Shown here: one piece after another, positions 1 through 11,549 of the stretch
Layout: each line of letters opens with the position of its first letter
Position numbering within the stretch: the first letter of the stretch is position 1
From: Vandiemenella viatica
Lineage: Eukaryota; Arthropoda; Insecta; Orthoptera; Morabidae
DNA: 64,000 nucleotides
Assembly (NCBI GenBank): GCA_031002005.1
Contig: CM061914.1
Coordinates: forward strand, 188,498,685-188,562,684
Direction: 5' to 3'
Notes under the pieces: generated by a model
Databases searched by the model: none
What the model was told of the DNA's origin: nothing
The model's input: only the letters and a program-made list of their open reading frames with translations
Made by a program: the position numbers and the translations under genes

Positions 1-120
1 TGCCAAGATATTTACACTTCAAGCCTTTAGTAATCAATTCTGTCCCCACTCTATAAACATAAACAACCTTTAGTTTTTTAACCAATAAGCTGACTCTTCT
101 TGGCATTTATCTTTATTCCA
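1..120 (-). mobile_element. Jockey-type LINE fragment cut by window edge
   Basis: The reverse strand reads pieces of a reverse-transcriptase tail: a KINAKKSQLI-like stretch near 80-120 and LKCKYLG at the first 25 bases. These are the same motifs found in order in the fuller Jockey-type copy at 19756-21255. The sequence between them is scrambled, so this is a decayed fragment with no coding ability. It may continue to the left of the window. Confidence 0.55.
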
Positions 121-124
121 TGTT

Positions 125-1350
125 AAGAAATGAAAGGACACAAGGCAGAGATTTGGGAGAAAATATTTATCCCGTTTCATAATGTTACAGGAGATGTTGC
201 AAGTTTCCACCACTACTTTCGATACATGCATTTCACCGCCATACCATGTATTGCCAGACACGGTATTTTCTTCGATGTCAGCAACACCACTGACAATTCT
301 TGCAATCGGATCCATTTCAGAATCAACATGAGTTTCAATTACAACAGATTTAAGTGATTTCCGGATAAACAAATCCAGGCTGCATAAATGTGGAGATGGT
401 CGGGGTCAGGCAACCGGTCTACCTCGCCCACGAGATCCCATGAACAGCGCCACGTAGCGACCAACGCTGAATTTTTTCCGATACGTCACTAAGCAATTCT
501 GAATCATTTTGATGTTCTTCACCTCCTCTAAAAATTTGAACCTCTATTTATGGGACACCAAATATATATATGCAATAAAATACAATATTGGTTAGGTTAC
601 ATTCTACGAAGAATCGTAGTTCTAAGAAGAACCATTTAATAAAAAAGAACATGAAGTGTACGAAACATATTTTGGAATGTTGAGAGATATCAAAGAAGAA
701 TAAAACTATAATCAAATCATGTAGCATGCTCAGGACAGGCAGAAGTTAACACAAGCAACAAAGGGATAAATAAATATTTCTTCAAAGGAAGATGGGGTGT
801 AGATGGTGGTGGAGGTAACCCATCCTCTCAGGGGAAATTGAGAAGAAAACCAATGCCTCGTGCTGAAGAGGGATCTTCAAAGGCTAGGGGAGTAAACCCC
901 GACAGAAAATATTTTTCTGTGTTAGCCCCAGCAAGCCAGCAGAATAGAAAACAAAATGTTTTCAAAGTTAAATCAAACCTATGAAAGAAACAAGCTCCGA
1001 ATACAGACAAGAACCTTGGAATTAATTACGATATTATGTCTGCTGATCATCCAAGACACACAAGGAGAATCAAACGTAGATATTGAGCTTCAGATCGGAA
1101 CCCTGACATTATCACTTAAACAGGAAAATGCAACGAAATTACGGATTTAATTACCCGTAGACATATTCGCATTCTAGGTCTAACTTGGAGACCATCAGAA
1201 TAATTGTTAAGAATGGATTTAGACCTCCTGCATATATGTTGCACGGCACTCACCACTTATGTCTGTGGTATAGTCATTTCTCCAAATGCGCACTAATTTT
1301 TAAGATATTCACATACAAAGAAACAAAAAAATTCTAAATATCCTGTATAT
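125..1350. other. Unrecognised AT-rich intergenic stretch
   Basis: Only short open frames without recognisable motifs occur here on either strand. I see no terminal repeats, splice-supported exons or RNA gene. It is best treated as intergenic DNA, possibly very old repeat. Confidence 0.4.
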
Positions 1351-1356
1351 ACTACA

Positions 1357-1590
1357 TTATTGCCCAGTGTTATCAAATGGCGTCGTAGTCTATGTAATAG
1401 GGCATTAGTTCCATAATTTTCTGACCCGAGTTCACATCTCCGCAGAATCAAATATTTTTATTTATTTTATATATTTTTATTTCAGAAATTGTCAAACTTG
1501 ACTTTTTTATTTTGATTAAACTTCATTTTACATACTTTTACTGAATGAAATAAAATTTAAAATAAATCACATAACAGATACAACAAATGT
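1357..1590 (+). repeat. tRNA-like dispersed repeat, copy 1 (possible SINE)
   Basis: A segment starting ATTATTGCC carries a B-box-like GAGTTCACATCTC and, upstream, an A-box-like TAGTCTATGTAATAGGG, followed by an AT-rich tail. The same order of sequence occurs on the opposite strand at 2105-2347. The boxes are imperfect, so this is probably a tRNA-derived SINE rather than a tRNA gene. Confidence 0.5.
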
Positions 1591-2104
1591 AATTTCAGCC
1601 AGTATATCAACAATGGCTTCATAATATGCTTTGTTCAAACCCAACGAAATTATGTCAAGAGACAAATCTGCTAGTAAACTGGTATCTAACAAGCATTTTT
1701 GCAATAATTATCAACATTTGTCACTTGTTCTTCTATTTCCTTGTTGAGCTCCATTTATCAACACAGATAGGCCTACTAGTTTATTTTCAGCCATTTACAC
1801 GCAACTGTTCTTGGAACAAATCGAGTATAGAAGAAAGAAAAAACTATCTTCCCAATGCTACATATTTCGTTTAAAATACCTCTTGACGATATACAAGTAA
1901 AGAAATGACGAAGATGAAATAAATATAATAATAGTAACTATGTCAATTGAAAACGTTCCAAAACAAACTTATTAACAAAAAGTGAAAAAATAATGTGAGA
2001 ATGGAGACTTTCATGACAAATGATTGCAATAAAGTCTTCAAGGGTGTACGGCCGATTTGTATTGTGAAAAGACAATCTGTTGGTACACCTGTGAATTCAT
2101 TACA
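1591..2104. other. Spacer between the inverted tRNA-like repeats
   Basis: AT-rich DNA between two inverted copies of the same repeat. An 82-codon open frame on the + strand has no recognisable domain. Nothing else is seen. Confidence 0.4.
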
Positions 2105-2347
2105 AAATATGATTTTCAGAAAAAAATGAAATGACACTGAATTGTAGGTAATGTGATTTGTTTTAAATATTATTTCACACAGTAAAAGTATTAAATGAAG
2201 TTTAAATAAAAAAAGCCGTGCTTCACAATTTCTGAAGATAAAAATAATAGATACTGTGGGGATTTGAACCCTGGTCAGAAAATTATGATCCCAACACCTT
2301 ATTGCATAGACAACGTTGCCATTTGATGACATGAGGCAATAATATCA
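2105..2347 (-). repeat. tRNA-like dispersed repeat, copy 2, inverted
   Basis: On the reverse strand it reads ATTATTGCC, then an A-box-like region, then GGGTTCAAATCCCC (a good Pol III B box), then the same AT-rich tail as copy 1 (shared runs such as AAATCACAT near the tail). The better B box in this copy supports a tRNA-derived SINE origin. Confidence 0.55.
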
Positions 2348-3276
2348 ACCTCTCCTTCAAGTGGTGCACCATATTTGCACGGACAAGGCTCTGGTGACTG
2401 AAAGATTACCGGTATAAGGAGTCACCCACTGCTTGCCAACAGCCTCCTAAAGGAGGGGGGAAGAGCGGGGAGTGGTTCAGGACACCCTCTTTCCCTTGGG
2501 GTTGGAAACGGCCCCTAAAGGCGGATGAATCAGAAATGATCAACGGCAGGCGGATGCAGAAGGAAATAGGAAACCACTGCATTAAAGACCCAAAGGGTAT
2601 CCCAAGGACATGTAATCCTCTCATATTACATACAACATGATGGCTTCTTCCTGGTAAAATATTCCGGAGGTAAAATAGTCCCCCAATCGGATCTCCGGGT
2701 GGGAACTACTCAGAAAGGGGTCACCAGAATGGATATAAACATTCTACGAGTTTGGAACATGGAATGTTAACAGTCTGAACAGTGCAGGTAGGTTAGAAAG
2801 ACAGATGGAATGACTTAAGTTAGATGTCGTCGGTATTAGTGAGGTCAAGTAGAAGGATGCACAGGATTTCTGATCTGGGGAACACAGAACAATTACACAA
2901 TAGCTGTTAGTGGAGTTACTGGTGTAGGTTTTGTAATAAATAAGACAGTAGGGAAACAGGCGAGTTATTATGAACAGTTTAGTGACAGGATTATTTTGAT
3001 GAGGTTAGAAACTAAGCACGCCCCAACCACGTTAGTACAAGTGCTTATGCCAAGTGTGTATGCAGCAAGTTGATGAAGAAATAGAGAAAATATGTGCCGA
3101 AATTAAAGAATTAATCCAATATCTGAACAGGGAGGAAAATCTAATAATCATGGGTGATTGGAATGTGATAGTGGAAGAAGAAAAAGAGGGGGAATACTGT
3201 AGGAAGTTTTGGTCTACGAGAAAGAAATGAGCAACGAAGCAGGTGCTTAGAATTTTGTGAAAGATATGAGCTAGTC

Positions 3277-3711
3277 ATGGCAAACACACTGTTTAAGAAC
3301 CATGCAAGGAGGATATACACCTGGAAAAATCCAGAGGGTACAGGCAGATATCAGCTAGATTATATCATGGTCAAACAGAAATTCAGGAATCATGTTCTAG
3401 AAAGTAAAGCATACCCAGAAGCAGACATAGACTCTGACCATAATTTGACAGTAATGAAGTGGAGGCTGAAATTCAAGCGAATAAGTAAGAAATATATGCA
3501 GAACAGACTGGAAGTGAATAAACTAAAACAATCTGGCATAAGAGAAAAATTTGTAGACATGGTAGACTTAAGTCTAAGAAGTAACTCTGAAAGGAGCTCG
3601 ACTGAGGATGAATGGAATGCATTAAAGAGAGAAATAATGAAAGCTGGTAAAGAAACATTAGGTTTTAGGGAACAGGACATCCATAAAACGTTGGATCACA
3701 AGAAATTTTGA
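3277..3711 (+). pseudogene. RTE endonuclease domain, C-terminal part
   Basis: A 144-codon open stretch covers the end of an AP-type endonuclease: TWKNPEGTGRYQLDYIMV, then the catalytic SDHN-like box DSDHNLTVMKW, then a basic linker. The start of the domain (IGTWN- and MGDWN-like motifs) lies upstream in other frames broken by stops near 2820-3240. It cannot make a working nuclease in this state. Confidence 0.7.
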
Positions 3712-4068
3712 AGCTGATGGATCAGAGGAAAATGCTCAGGATGAAGCAGGAAGAGAGCAATACAGGCAATTCAGAAATCAAATAAACAGGAAATGCAGAA
3801 AAGCAAAAGAAAAATGACTATAAGAAAATAAAGAAGAAATAGAAAAGGAAAACGTTATTGGTAAGGTAGGTGTTGCATATAGGAAGATCAAACAAAATTT
3901 TGGAGAAGTGAAGAAAAGAGGTGTAAACATTAAAGCTGCCGATGGGAAACCTCTTTTAAGCTCAGATGATAGAGCGAACAGATGGAAAGAATACACTGAT
4001 AAACTGTACGTTGGGGACGACTTGAATAATAGTGTGTGTGAGTGGAGACTTTCCCGGAGTACTGATGC

Positions 4069-4247
4069 AATAAAATCCTGTCGGGTGTCCAGCCGGATGG
4101 CGGTGTATAAACACGTTTCAACAGCTAGTTCTGGTGGTGACAGTCAGCTTGCAACAGCTAGAAGATACCTGATGAAGACAGCAGAGCGAGCTGTCGAAAC
4201 ATCGTGTTTATACAACACCATCTGGCTCGACACCTGAGAGGATTTTA
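4069..4247. repeat. Foldback element inserted in the RTE copy
   Basis: Two arms of about 60 bp (4069-4126 and 4185-4247) are inverted copies of each other: AATAAAATCC at the left end and GGATTTTATT at the right, with GTATAAACACG matched by CGTGTTTATAC inside. The element separates RTE linker codons (YVGDDLNN) from the next conserved block (DIDDLGDPV). Inside the right half lies CTGATGA, a 6-bp stem (GACAGC/GCTGTC) and GAAAC, at 4169-4200. Confidence 0.75.
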
Positions 4248-4264
4248 TTATTCGCAATAGGCTG

Positions 4265-5188
4265 GTGGAAAATGAAAGTGACATCGACATTGATGACTTA
4301 GGAGATCCTGTTTTGAGGACACAATTTGATAGAGCTCTGAATGACTTGAAAGTAAATAAGGCAGTTGGAATTGATGAGATCCATGCAGAACTTCTTAAAC
4401 CCCCAGGAGAGGAAGGAATCGAGAGATTATTCAAGCTGATATCAAAAAGTTATGAAACAGGAGAAATTCCCACAGATTTTAATAAAAGTATCATCTTCAC
4501 ACTTCCAAAGAAAGCACAAGCCGACAAATGTGAGAATTATCGCACCATTAGTCTAACATCACATGCTTCAAAATTACTGACCAGAATAATATACAGAAGA
4601 ATGAAACAGGTAGTAGAAGAGGTAGTAGGTGAAGGTCAGTTTGGGTTAGGAAAAACCGCGTTACAAGGGAAGCAATTCTGGCTTTAAGATTAACACTTGA
4701 AGGGTGGATCAAGAAAAACAGATTTATGATGTTTGTTGATTTAGAAAAAGCTTTTGATAATGTTAGATGGGACAAGATGTTCAAAATTTTAAAGAAGTCA
4801 GGTCTAAAATGTCGAGATGAAAGAATACTTTATAAACTATATAAGAATCAAGTGACTATAATAAAAGTAGAGAACCATGAGAGTTAAAATGGGTGTGAGA
4901 CAAGGTTGTAGTCTATCACCATTAATATTCAACTTGTATGTAAAAGAGGCAAAAAAGGAAGTAAAAGAAAAAATTTTATGTGGCCTATGTGTTCAAGGAG
5001 AAAAAATCAGTATGCTACAATTTGCTGATGACATTGTCTTGGTAACAGAGAGGGCTGAGGATACTGAGAAGTTACTGAGTGGCATGAACAAAATACTGAG
5101 GAAGATAAATCAAAGTAAGACAAAAGCGATGAAATATACCAGAAATGATACCAATCACAGTAGATTAAGTATACTAATAATAAGATAA
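4265..5188 (+). pseudogene. RTE reverse transcriptase, broken
   Basis: Fingers and palm blocks are readable in order: IDEIHAELLK, KSIIFTLPKKA, CENYRTISLTSHASKLL, GEGQFGLGK, then in another frame a DLEKAFDNV box (4738-4770), GVRQGCSLSPLIFNLY and QFADDIVLV (near 5020). The FADD catalytic pair is intact, but at least two frameshifts separate the blocks. The thumb is cut at about 5160, where Jockey-type sequence begins on the other strand. Confidence 0.75.
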
Positions 5189-5867
5189 TAATTGATCAAA
5201 TTGCGATGGAGCGCCCGCTCCAGTGGCAATCTCCCTACACCCCCTCCCTTTCCCCTTCCAACCGACTTTTGTCCTCTACTCATTTTTGCTTTAAATTCTT
5301 TCAGTGTTTTCGGTAAGTTATTCATCACTTCTTTTGGCAATTTATTCCATTCCCTCACTCCCTTTCCCATGAAAGAAAATTTTTCCCACACCCTTTTGCC
5401 TGAAATCAAGTGCCAGCTTGTGGTCATGGTTAACCATACCCTTCCCAGCCCCTCTCTCAATTTTCCCACCAGTATCTTTCCATGCTTCATTAACAGTATA
5501 CGCTTTGTACACTCCCATGACTCTCTTCAAACTCCTTCTATCCTCCAATGAATCCCACTCCAGCTCCTTTATCATATTAGTTACCGATTGTGTTCTGCGG
5601 TAATTTCCAGAGACAAACCTGGCAGCCCTCCTCTGCACCCCTCCAACTCCTGTATTTGATACCCAAAATGTGGATCCCAAACTACACCACCATATTCCAG
5701 CAGTGGTCTGACCAAAGTTGTGTACACCAATTCACTTACTTCTCTAGTGCATCCCCTCATCACTCTTTCCAACAGGTGAAGGATTTTGAACCCTTTCCCT
5801 ACCACCTGTCCAATGTTTCCTGTCCAGTTAAGTTTTCTATCAAATGTAATGCCAAGGTATTTACATT
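5180..5867 (-). mobile_element. Jockey-type LINE, 3' half
   Basis: The reverse strand encodes the RT thumb and C-terminal tail: CKYLGITFDRKLNW, HLLERVMRGCTREV, TLVRPLLEYGGVVWDPHF, QRRAARFVSGNYRR and MIKELEWDSLEDRR. The order matches the + strand copy at 19756-21255, and the 3' end (CTCCA...GCAATTT and an ATT-rich tail near 5180-5215) also matches. A frameshift lies near 5600-5660. It is continuous with 6763-7520 once the inserted LINE at 5868-6762 is removed. Confidence 0.8.
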
Positions 5868-6762
5868 TAGATAGATAGATAGATATGTTCACTTTGATCC
5901 CATGTGAGAATAATCTCGGGGATGTGGAACAGTACATACACTTATTAGTAATGTCAATATTACTATATAATTGATAATATTATATATTGACAAGAAGTTA
6001 GTTATGGCCCATTAGTATAACCAATATTTCCTGTAATCTACAAATACAATCCCGAGTTAGTTAATACTTATTATGTGGAACAGTGTACAAACTTGTTACC
6101 AGCATCTAACAACCAGTTATTTTCTTACCAACCAGTTACCACAACTCATAAGCAGTCAATTACTTAAAAACCTGTTAGTATCATAATTTTTTACAGCAGT
6201 TTTTGAGTGCATGCTATCCCATGTTAGTTACTATATATGAGTGAAATTTGGAAACAGTGTAATTACTTCATTTGTCAAAAGTTTCAACAGAAAGAAAAAC
6301 CATATATCATTTTAGTAATTGTGGACAACTTTGTCACCTTTCCCTTCCATACACCATATATACTATTTTATCAGTCATTCTTAGTTACCAAATTCCAAGA
6401 AGAAAATTCTTTTACAGAGTAAAATTGATTTTGAAGCAGAAACTCTTTCAGTTTGGACTTAAAGTAGTTGAGTTTTTGTAGATAACATTTAATTTCTTTT
6501 GGTAAGACATTGAATAAGGAAGCTCCAGTAAATGTTAACCCTTTCTGTACAATTGACAGTGATTTGTAATCCTTGTGAATATTATATTTATTCCTAGTAT
6601 TATGGCTATGTATGTCAGCATTAAGATTGAAGTGTTCAGGATTTTCCACTACAAATGATAGTACAGAGTATACATATTGTGCTGGCATTGTTAGAACACC
6701 CAGGTTTTTAAATAGATTTCTGCACGACGTCTGTGGGCTTGCTCCAAAAATAGTCCTTCTTC
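5868..6762 (-). mobile_element. 5'-truncated LINE (family B) inside the Jockey copy
   Basis: On the reverse strand this is the C-terminal and 3' UTR part of the LINE seen more fully at 14047-16195, nearly identical over about 0.9 kb. It encodes NTRNKYNIHKDYKSLS and GLTFTGASLFNVLP-type motifs, then a 3' UTR that ends in an ATCT microsatellite (TAGA on the + strand, 5868-5885). It joins the Jockey coding sequence directly at both ends. The KELLAEDL codons of the host Jockey copy are absent, so about 18-20 bp of target seem to have been lost on insertion. Confidence 0.8.
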
Positions 6763-7520
6763 TTCCCCACTTTATAATTGTAATCAACCTTTAGCTTTTT
6801 ATTTGTGTACCTAATAAGCTGACTCTTCTTTGCATTTATCTTCATTCCATGTTGACTCACCCAGCTAGTTATCCTATCTAGATCACCCTGCAGCTGTTTA
6901 CAGTCTTCTATTGTTTTGATCCTTTTATATAACATTATGTCATCTGCAAACAATCTAATCTCTAACAGTAAACCATTGACACAATCATTCATTAGAATAA
7001 CGAATAACAATTGTCCCAAAACACTACCCTGTGGGACTCCCATGTTCACTTCTACTTCTTTTAATATTACATTTCTTACCCTAACTTTTTGCTTTCTACC
7101 TTTTAGGAATTCTTCCACCCAGAAAATCACCTTTCTATCAGCTCCAATAGTTTTTACCTTATTTAACACCATTTTATGGCTCACTCTATCAAAGGCCTTT
7201 GAAAGATCTAGTGCCACACAATCAACTTCGACCGCCCCTGTCTATTTCATCAGAAATATCCTGCATACATCCTACTAACTGAGATTCACACGAATATCCT
7301 TGTCTAAAGCCATGTTGCCGACTTGAAAACCATTTACTTTCCTCACCGATACCTCTAATATGGTTGCATATTAATCTCTCCATTAATTTACCTACCACTG
7401 ATGTCAAACTGATTGGCCTATAGTTTTCAACCCTGTTTGTCACCCCTCCTTTATGGACCGGTACTACTATCGCACTTTTCCAGTCATCTGGCAAGCAACA
7501 AGCAGCCAGAGTCAATTTAA
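6763..7520 (-). mobile_element. Jockey-type LINE, 5' half of RT
   Basis: The reverse strand holds the front of the reverse transcriptase: CCLPDDWKSAIVVPVHKGG, NRVENYRPISLTSVVGKLM, SSRQHGFRQGYSCESQL, then VALDLSKAFDRVSHKMV, MGVPQGSVLGQLLFVILMN and LFADDIMLYKRI, ending at KINAKKSQLIRYTNKK where the family-B LINE interrupts it. One frame break lies near 7215. The element is 5'-truncated near 7550 and sits within the RTE copy. Confidence 0.8.
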
Positions 7521-7726
7521 ATAATATTTCAAGGATGCTGGATTGGTTAATTTGTTAGTGGAGGGAACAGTCAATAATAAGAACTGCAGATTAGAATATA
7601 TGAAGCAGATAATGGGGGATGTGGGTTGCAAGGGGTAAGTAGAGATGAAAAGGTTGGCACAAAATAGGAAGGGATGGAGGATTGCATCAAACCAGTCAAA
7701 AGACTGATGACAGCAAAAAAAAAAAA
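7520..7726 (+). mobile_element. 3' end of the interrupted RTE copy
   Basis: After the nested LINEs the + strand resumes with the degenerate C-terminal end of an RTE element, and then CATCAAACCAGTCAAAAGAC followed by TGATGACAGC and an A12 run (7715-7726). This end is a common 3' terminus of insect RTE families. It shows that the nested material landed inside one RTE copy. Confidence 0.65.
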
Positions 7727-9982
7727 TTATGTCGTAGGTATTTATTAAGTCATTTCTTCTGCATCTGCTTCTTAAATAAATACTGGATATTACTGTTTAG
7801 TAAAAAAAACACCATTGGAACTGTCACTAATATTTTTTTTTATTTATGACGTGTTTGGTTTCTCACCGAAGTAATATGTTTCCATTGTAAATCTGAACAG
7901 ACTGGTTTGTTTGAATTTTATTATAATTTATATTATATGTGGGTATTATTTGATACTTACAACAGTACTTTTGTCATGAGGGGTGTTAGCTTATCACCTG
8001 TAACTTCACCCAGCTTACTACTTCCAGTGTTGTACTTGATTTTGAGTAATTGGAGACAGCTAATCACTATTGCTCAGTAATATTGCACTTCTTATGCCTG
8101 CTGGTTTATTTGTCTCTCATAGTAATCCATAGAGAGTTACTTGTGCGCATAGCTGCTGTTCAATTCTTTTTCCAGTCATATTCTAGCAAGTGTTTGTTGT
8201 TAGCGGGGAGTATGTAGTCACAGATCAGAAAACGTGTATATTTATTGTTAATGAATTATTAACACCAACTCCATATCATTACATGAAGGAGGTATTAATA
8301 ATTTTGATATTTTACACTACGCCACTCACGTAGTTCTGAAAATGATAGGATTTACGAAGGTACCTGATTTGATTTAACAAAATATGCACACACAAATAGT
8401 GACATGGTGACATCAACAGCTAAATCATTTTCTCTACCTCAGGTGAGAGGGAGGAAGAGGAAATATGAGATCATAGACGACATTAAGGAAAACCGAAATT
8501 ACATGGACCTGATAGGATAGAAGAGTCAGGACTGCATGGAGAGCTACCAAGGGAAAACCTAATAATAAAAATAAAATTTTAAAAAATTAAAATAATATTA
8601 AGCAAAAACATAAGAAATGAAATAACCATTAATTTCTTTTAAATGACAGAACACATTCCTAAGAACATTAGGAAAAAAGAATTTTTTTGGGTTATTATAT
8701 TCCCTTTGGTTGATATTGACTTTAACATATTACATACTTTCAGAAAAAATTCATGATTTTTATTTTTCAAAGATTAGGCCTACTTGGAATGTTTTCATAT
8801 TTTTTTATTCTGGAATCCTCATGCTTTCATTAATATTACCGTAAAGTTTAATAAAAATTGACTGAAAAATAAATGAAACATAAATAATTTTAGGCCGAAG
8901 AGCAGAATCATCAGAATTAGGAATGTCTCAAACATTCAAAATTTTGACTAGCTGTAAAATTAAAACTAAACCAGATTGAGAAGAAAAAATTGATGTGCAT
9001 ACTTGTCTATATAGAAAGACTAAACTTACAGAGTTTCATCAGAATCTGAGTCTGTGGGTGTCATGGCTTGGTTGAATTGACATGGATTTACCCAAGAACA
9101 ATACTCTATTACAAATTAAAATATGGAATTACTGCCAGTAGATTATTATTGAATGGAGCAGCTTTTTTACACAATCAGACTAATTTAGGACAGTTAAACC
9201 ACACTACCCACACGAGACCTACTGTATTCCTGATAACTGTAACTACACTAGTGCACCACTAACCTGAAATAGTACCACTAAACTTTGCTACATACAGCAA
9301 GTTAATCAAAGATTAAATAAACAGTTTCCCTACTCTCTGCCCATGTCTACAGACAAACAATTTATTTTAAGATCCTAGAACTGTGTCAATCTATAGGAAC
9401 TACACTACTGAGCCATTATAAGACCCTCCACACACTTGTTCTGCAAATACACTAAATAACCAATGCACTCTAATGTACTGTTAAAACTATTAATACCCGT
9501 TTTCGTTAAGTAAGTGAGTTATCATAATGTCAATTACCTTAGTTTTCAGAAAATATTTTGTTAAACCTGCTAGTCACACCTGCTCGTCAACATTCCCAAA
9601 TGCCTTTTCTACATAATTTAAACCAATACTTTTACTACACAATATTTCAGATTTACATGCGTGTCTCAGCCACCACTGCAGCGAATTCCGCACTAATTTT
9701 CTCCGATTGTATATTTAACCTATACCTAACCCTACTTCCTGGTTAGTAAGGAACAGCATTTTCTTGTATTTATTTCACTTCATACTAATATTCTGCAGTA
9801 TTAATACAACAACCCAAACCATCAAAACTACAATTTCAAAGCGTAATTTAATATCGATGTCCAAGCAGACTCTTATCTCAAGTAGGATAATTTGCACAAA
9901 TACGCTTTTCGCCAGTTACCAGGCAAAGCCGTTGTAAACACTATAATCATTGTCACTATCAAACATTAATAATAAGTTTTTT
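7727..9982. other. Unrecognised AT-rich stretch
   Basis: No open frame longer than 64 codons, no motif I recognise and no clear terminal repeats. A few T and A runs occur. Intergenic or very old repeat DNA. Confidence 0.4.
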
Positions 9983-9984
9983 CC

Positions 9985-10392
9985 TTCAGAAGGATTTATG
10001 GTTTAATTCCAGATAGGGATACCACTACAATCTCTTACTGCCTAGCATAGTAAACACACAGACCACCTGGTATATATGACATCATTGTGACTTATTCAGT
10101 CTGCACGTACCAACACAGTAACAGAGATAGATATGATTTGAAAGTTGGGTATCTGCAATATCGTGCGTTATGGTTACATTTCACTTTGGTCCAGGCTGCA
10201 TTACGACCGAAAGGCAATTCACAAAATATTATTTCGTCAGTAATCATTTGAGTTTATGTTGTAATGCAGCCTGGACCATACGTCACAATGACGTCATATA
10301 TTCTACGTGATATGTGTGTTTTCTACACGAGACGGTATGTAAGAGATTGAAGCGATATCCCCATCTAGAATTAAACCGGATTTACTCCCTTA
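9985..10392. repeat. Large foldback (hairpin) element, about 0.4 kb
   Basis: The left half (TTTAATTCCAGATAGGGATA, CAATCTCTTA, ACACACA, TATATGACATCATTGTGAC) is matched in reverse by the right half (GTCACAATGACGTCATATA, TGTGTGTT, TAAGAGATTG, TATCCCCATCTAGAATTAAA). Near the middle GGTCCAGGCTGCATTACGAC and its inverted copy flank a short loop (10189-10278). The arms together exceed 100 bp. No coding sequence. Probably a non-autonomous DNA transposon. Confidence 0.75.
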
Positions 10393-10399
10393 AAGCAGT

Positions 10400-11545
10400 G
10401 GGCAGTAAGCTTTAGAAGCTAAAGAGCCAATTCAAATATTAAAAGCGCCAGGAAGAATTCATAATAGCTATAGGCCTGGTTATATATGAATAAACAGTTT
10501 TTAATATAATTTATCAAATAATCTTTTTTCTTTTTTTGGTCCTCTCTCTGAAAATTTTACTGTAGTTCTTCCACTGCTTTCTTTCACATATTGCTATTGT
10601 GATATGTTGTGGCAAATGAGTCTTGCTTTATTTGTCTTTCTACGTTTGACTTCCTATTATTTGCAAGTAGTTAAGCAAAAGACTCAAGCCATTCATTTTT
10701 GAATTCACAACGCTTATCTGTTACTTTTTCGCATTTTTTTCTTAGCAGCAAGTGAACAGTATATTTAAAAAAAAGGGTAAAAATCTATTTTTGGAAATTA
10801 AGAGAGTAAAAAACAAACCACCACATGAATTTAAAGATGATAAACAAATATTTTTAAATCAGAAACAATTATTACATCAGGCGAAACACTATAATGGTCA
10901 AGAAAAATAAAACAACCGGCGTAAACACACAACAAATGGCTTAAAACTACTGTGGTATTTTGTTTAATTAGTTGTATTGTAGGTAAAAGTTGACAAAAGA
11001 ACTTGCTTATAATGAGCTCTGGCAGCCTGAAACTGTTTAGAACTTTTCGACGTTACTACTACTACTATTATTGTCGTAAAGATGTAAGAAAAAATTATTA
11101 AAAAAGCTGCATTAACATCCTCAAAGAACCCCTTGCGGCTTGCCTTAAATCGTTAGTAAAAGGTAAACAACAAACGTGCTTCGGGTTTATTTGAACCAAC
11201 ACCTTTCCAAATTATTTAAACTATGAAACTTATATTGCACGACGTTTTTTACACTTCATTACACAGAAACAACCACCGAAAGAATATGTCTACATGTTAT
11301 TTAATGTTTAAAAGTAATTTTGAATGCTCGTGTCCCTTCACTGCGTTCCCTTGCCAAACCACACACATCCGCCTTACTCTAAATTAAAAATGGTTTATCA
11401 ACTTAAAAAGCAGCGGATTAGGCAAAAAGAAAATCTAACGACAAAAAATGAGATAGAGGAGCTCGGTACACTAATGAGGAATAAAATTGTTTAGAAATAA
11501 TTTCCCTAATTGAAAGGAAAATTAGCAGTACTCACATTAATAAAG
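10400..11545. other. Unrecognised AT-rich stretch
   Basis: No gene, repeat boundary or RNA motif could be recognised. Small duplicated sequence begins only at about 11550. Confidence 0.4.
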
Positions 11546-11549
11546 ACTA

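Larger units (their letters stand above)
2349..5160 (+). mobile_element. RTE-type non-LTR retrotransposon, 5' part
   Basis: Order of parts: a GC-richer 5' leader; an endonuclease region with MGDWN (near 3150), YQLDYIMV (near 3350) and SDHNLTVMK (near 3435); a linker; and a reverse transcriptase with CENYRTISLTSHASKLL, DLEKAFDNVRW, GVRQGCSLSPLIFNLY and FADDIV. The endonuclease plus RT with CENYRTISL and SDHN motifs is typical of RTE/BovB-like elements. Stops and frameshifts break the frame many times, and the copy is interrupted by a foldback at 4069-4247 and by Jockey-type DNA after 5160. Its 3' end reappears at 7520-7726. Confidence 0.8.
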
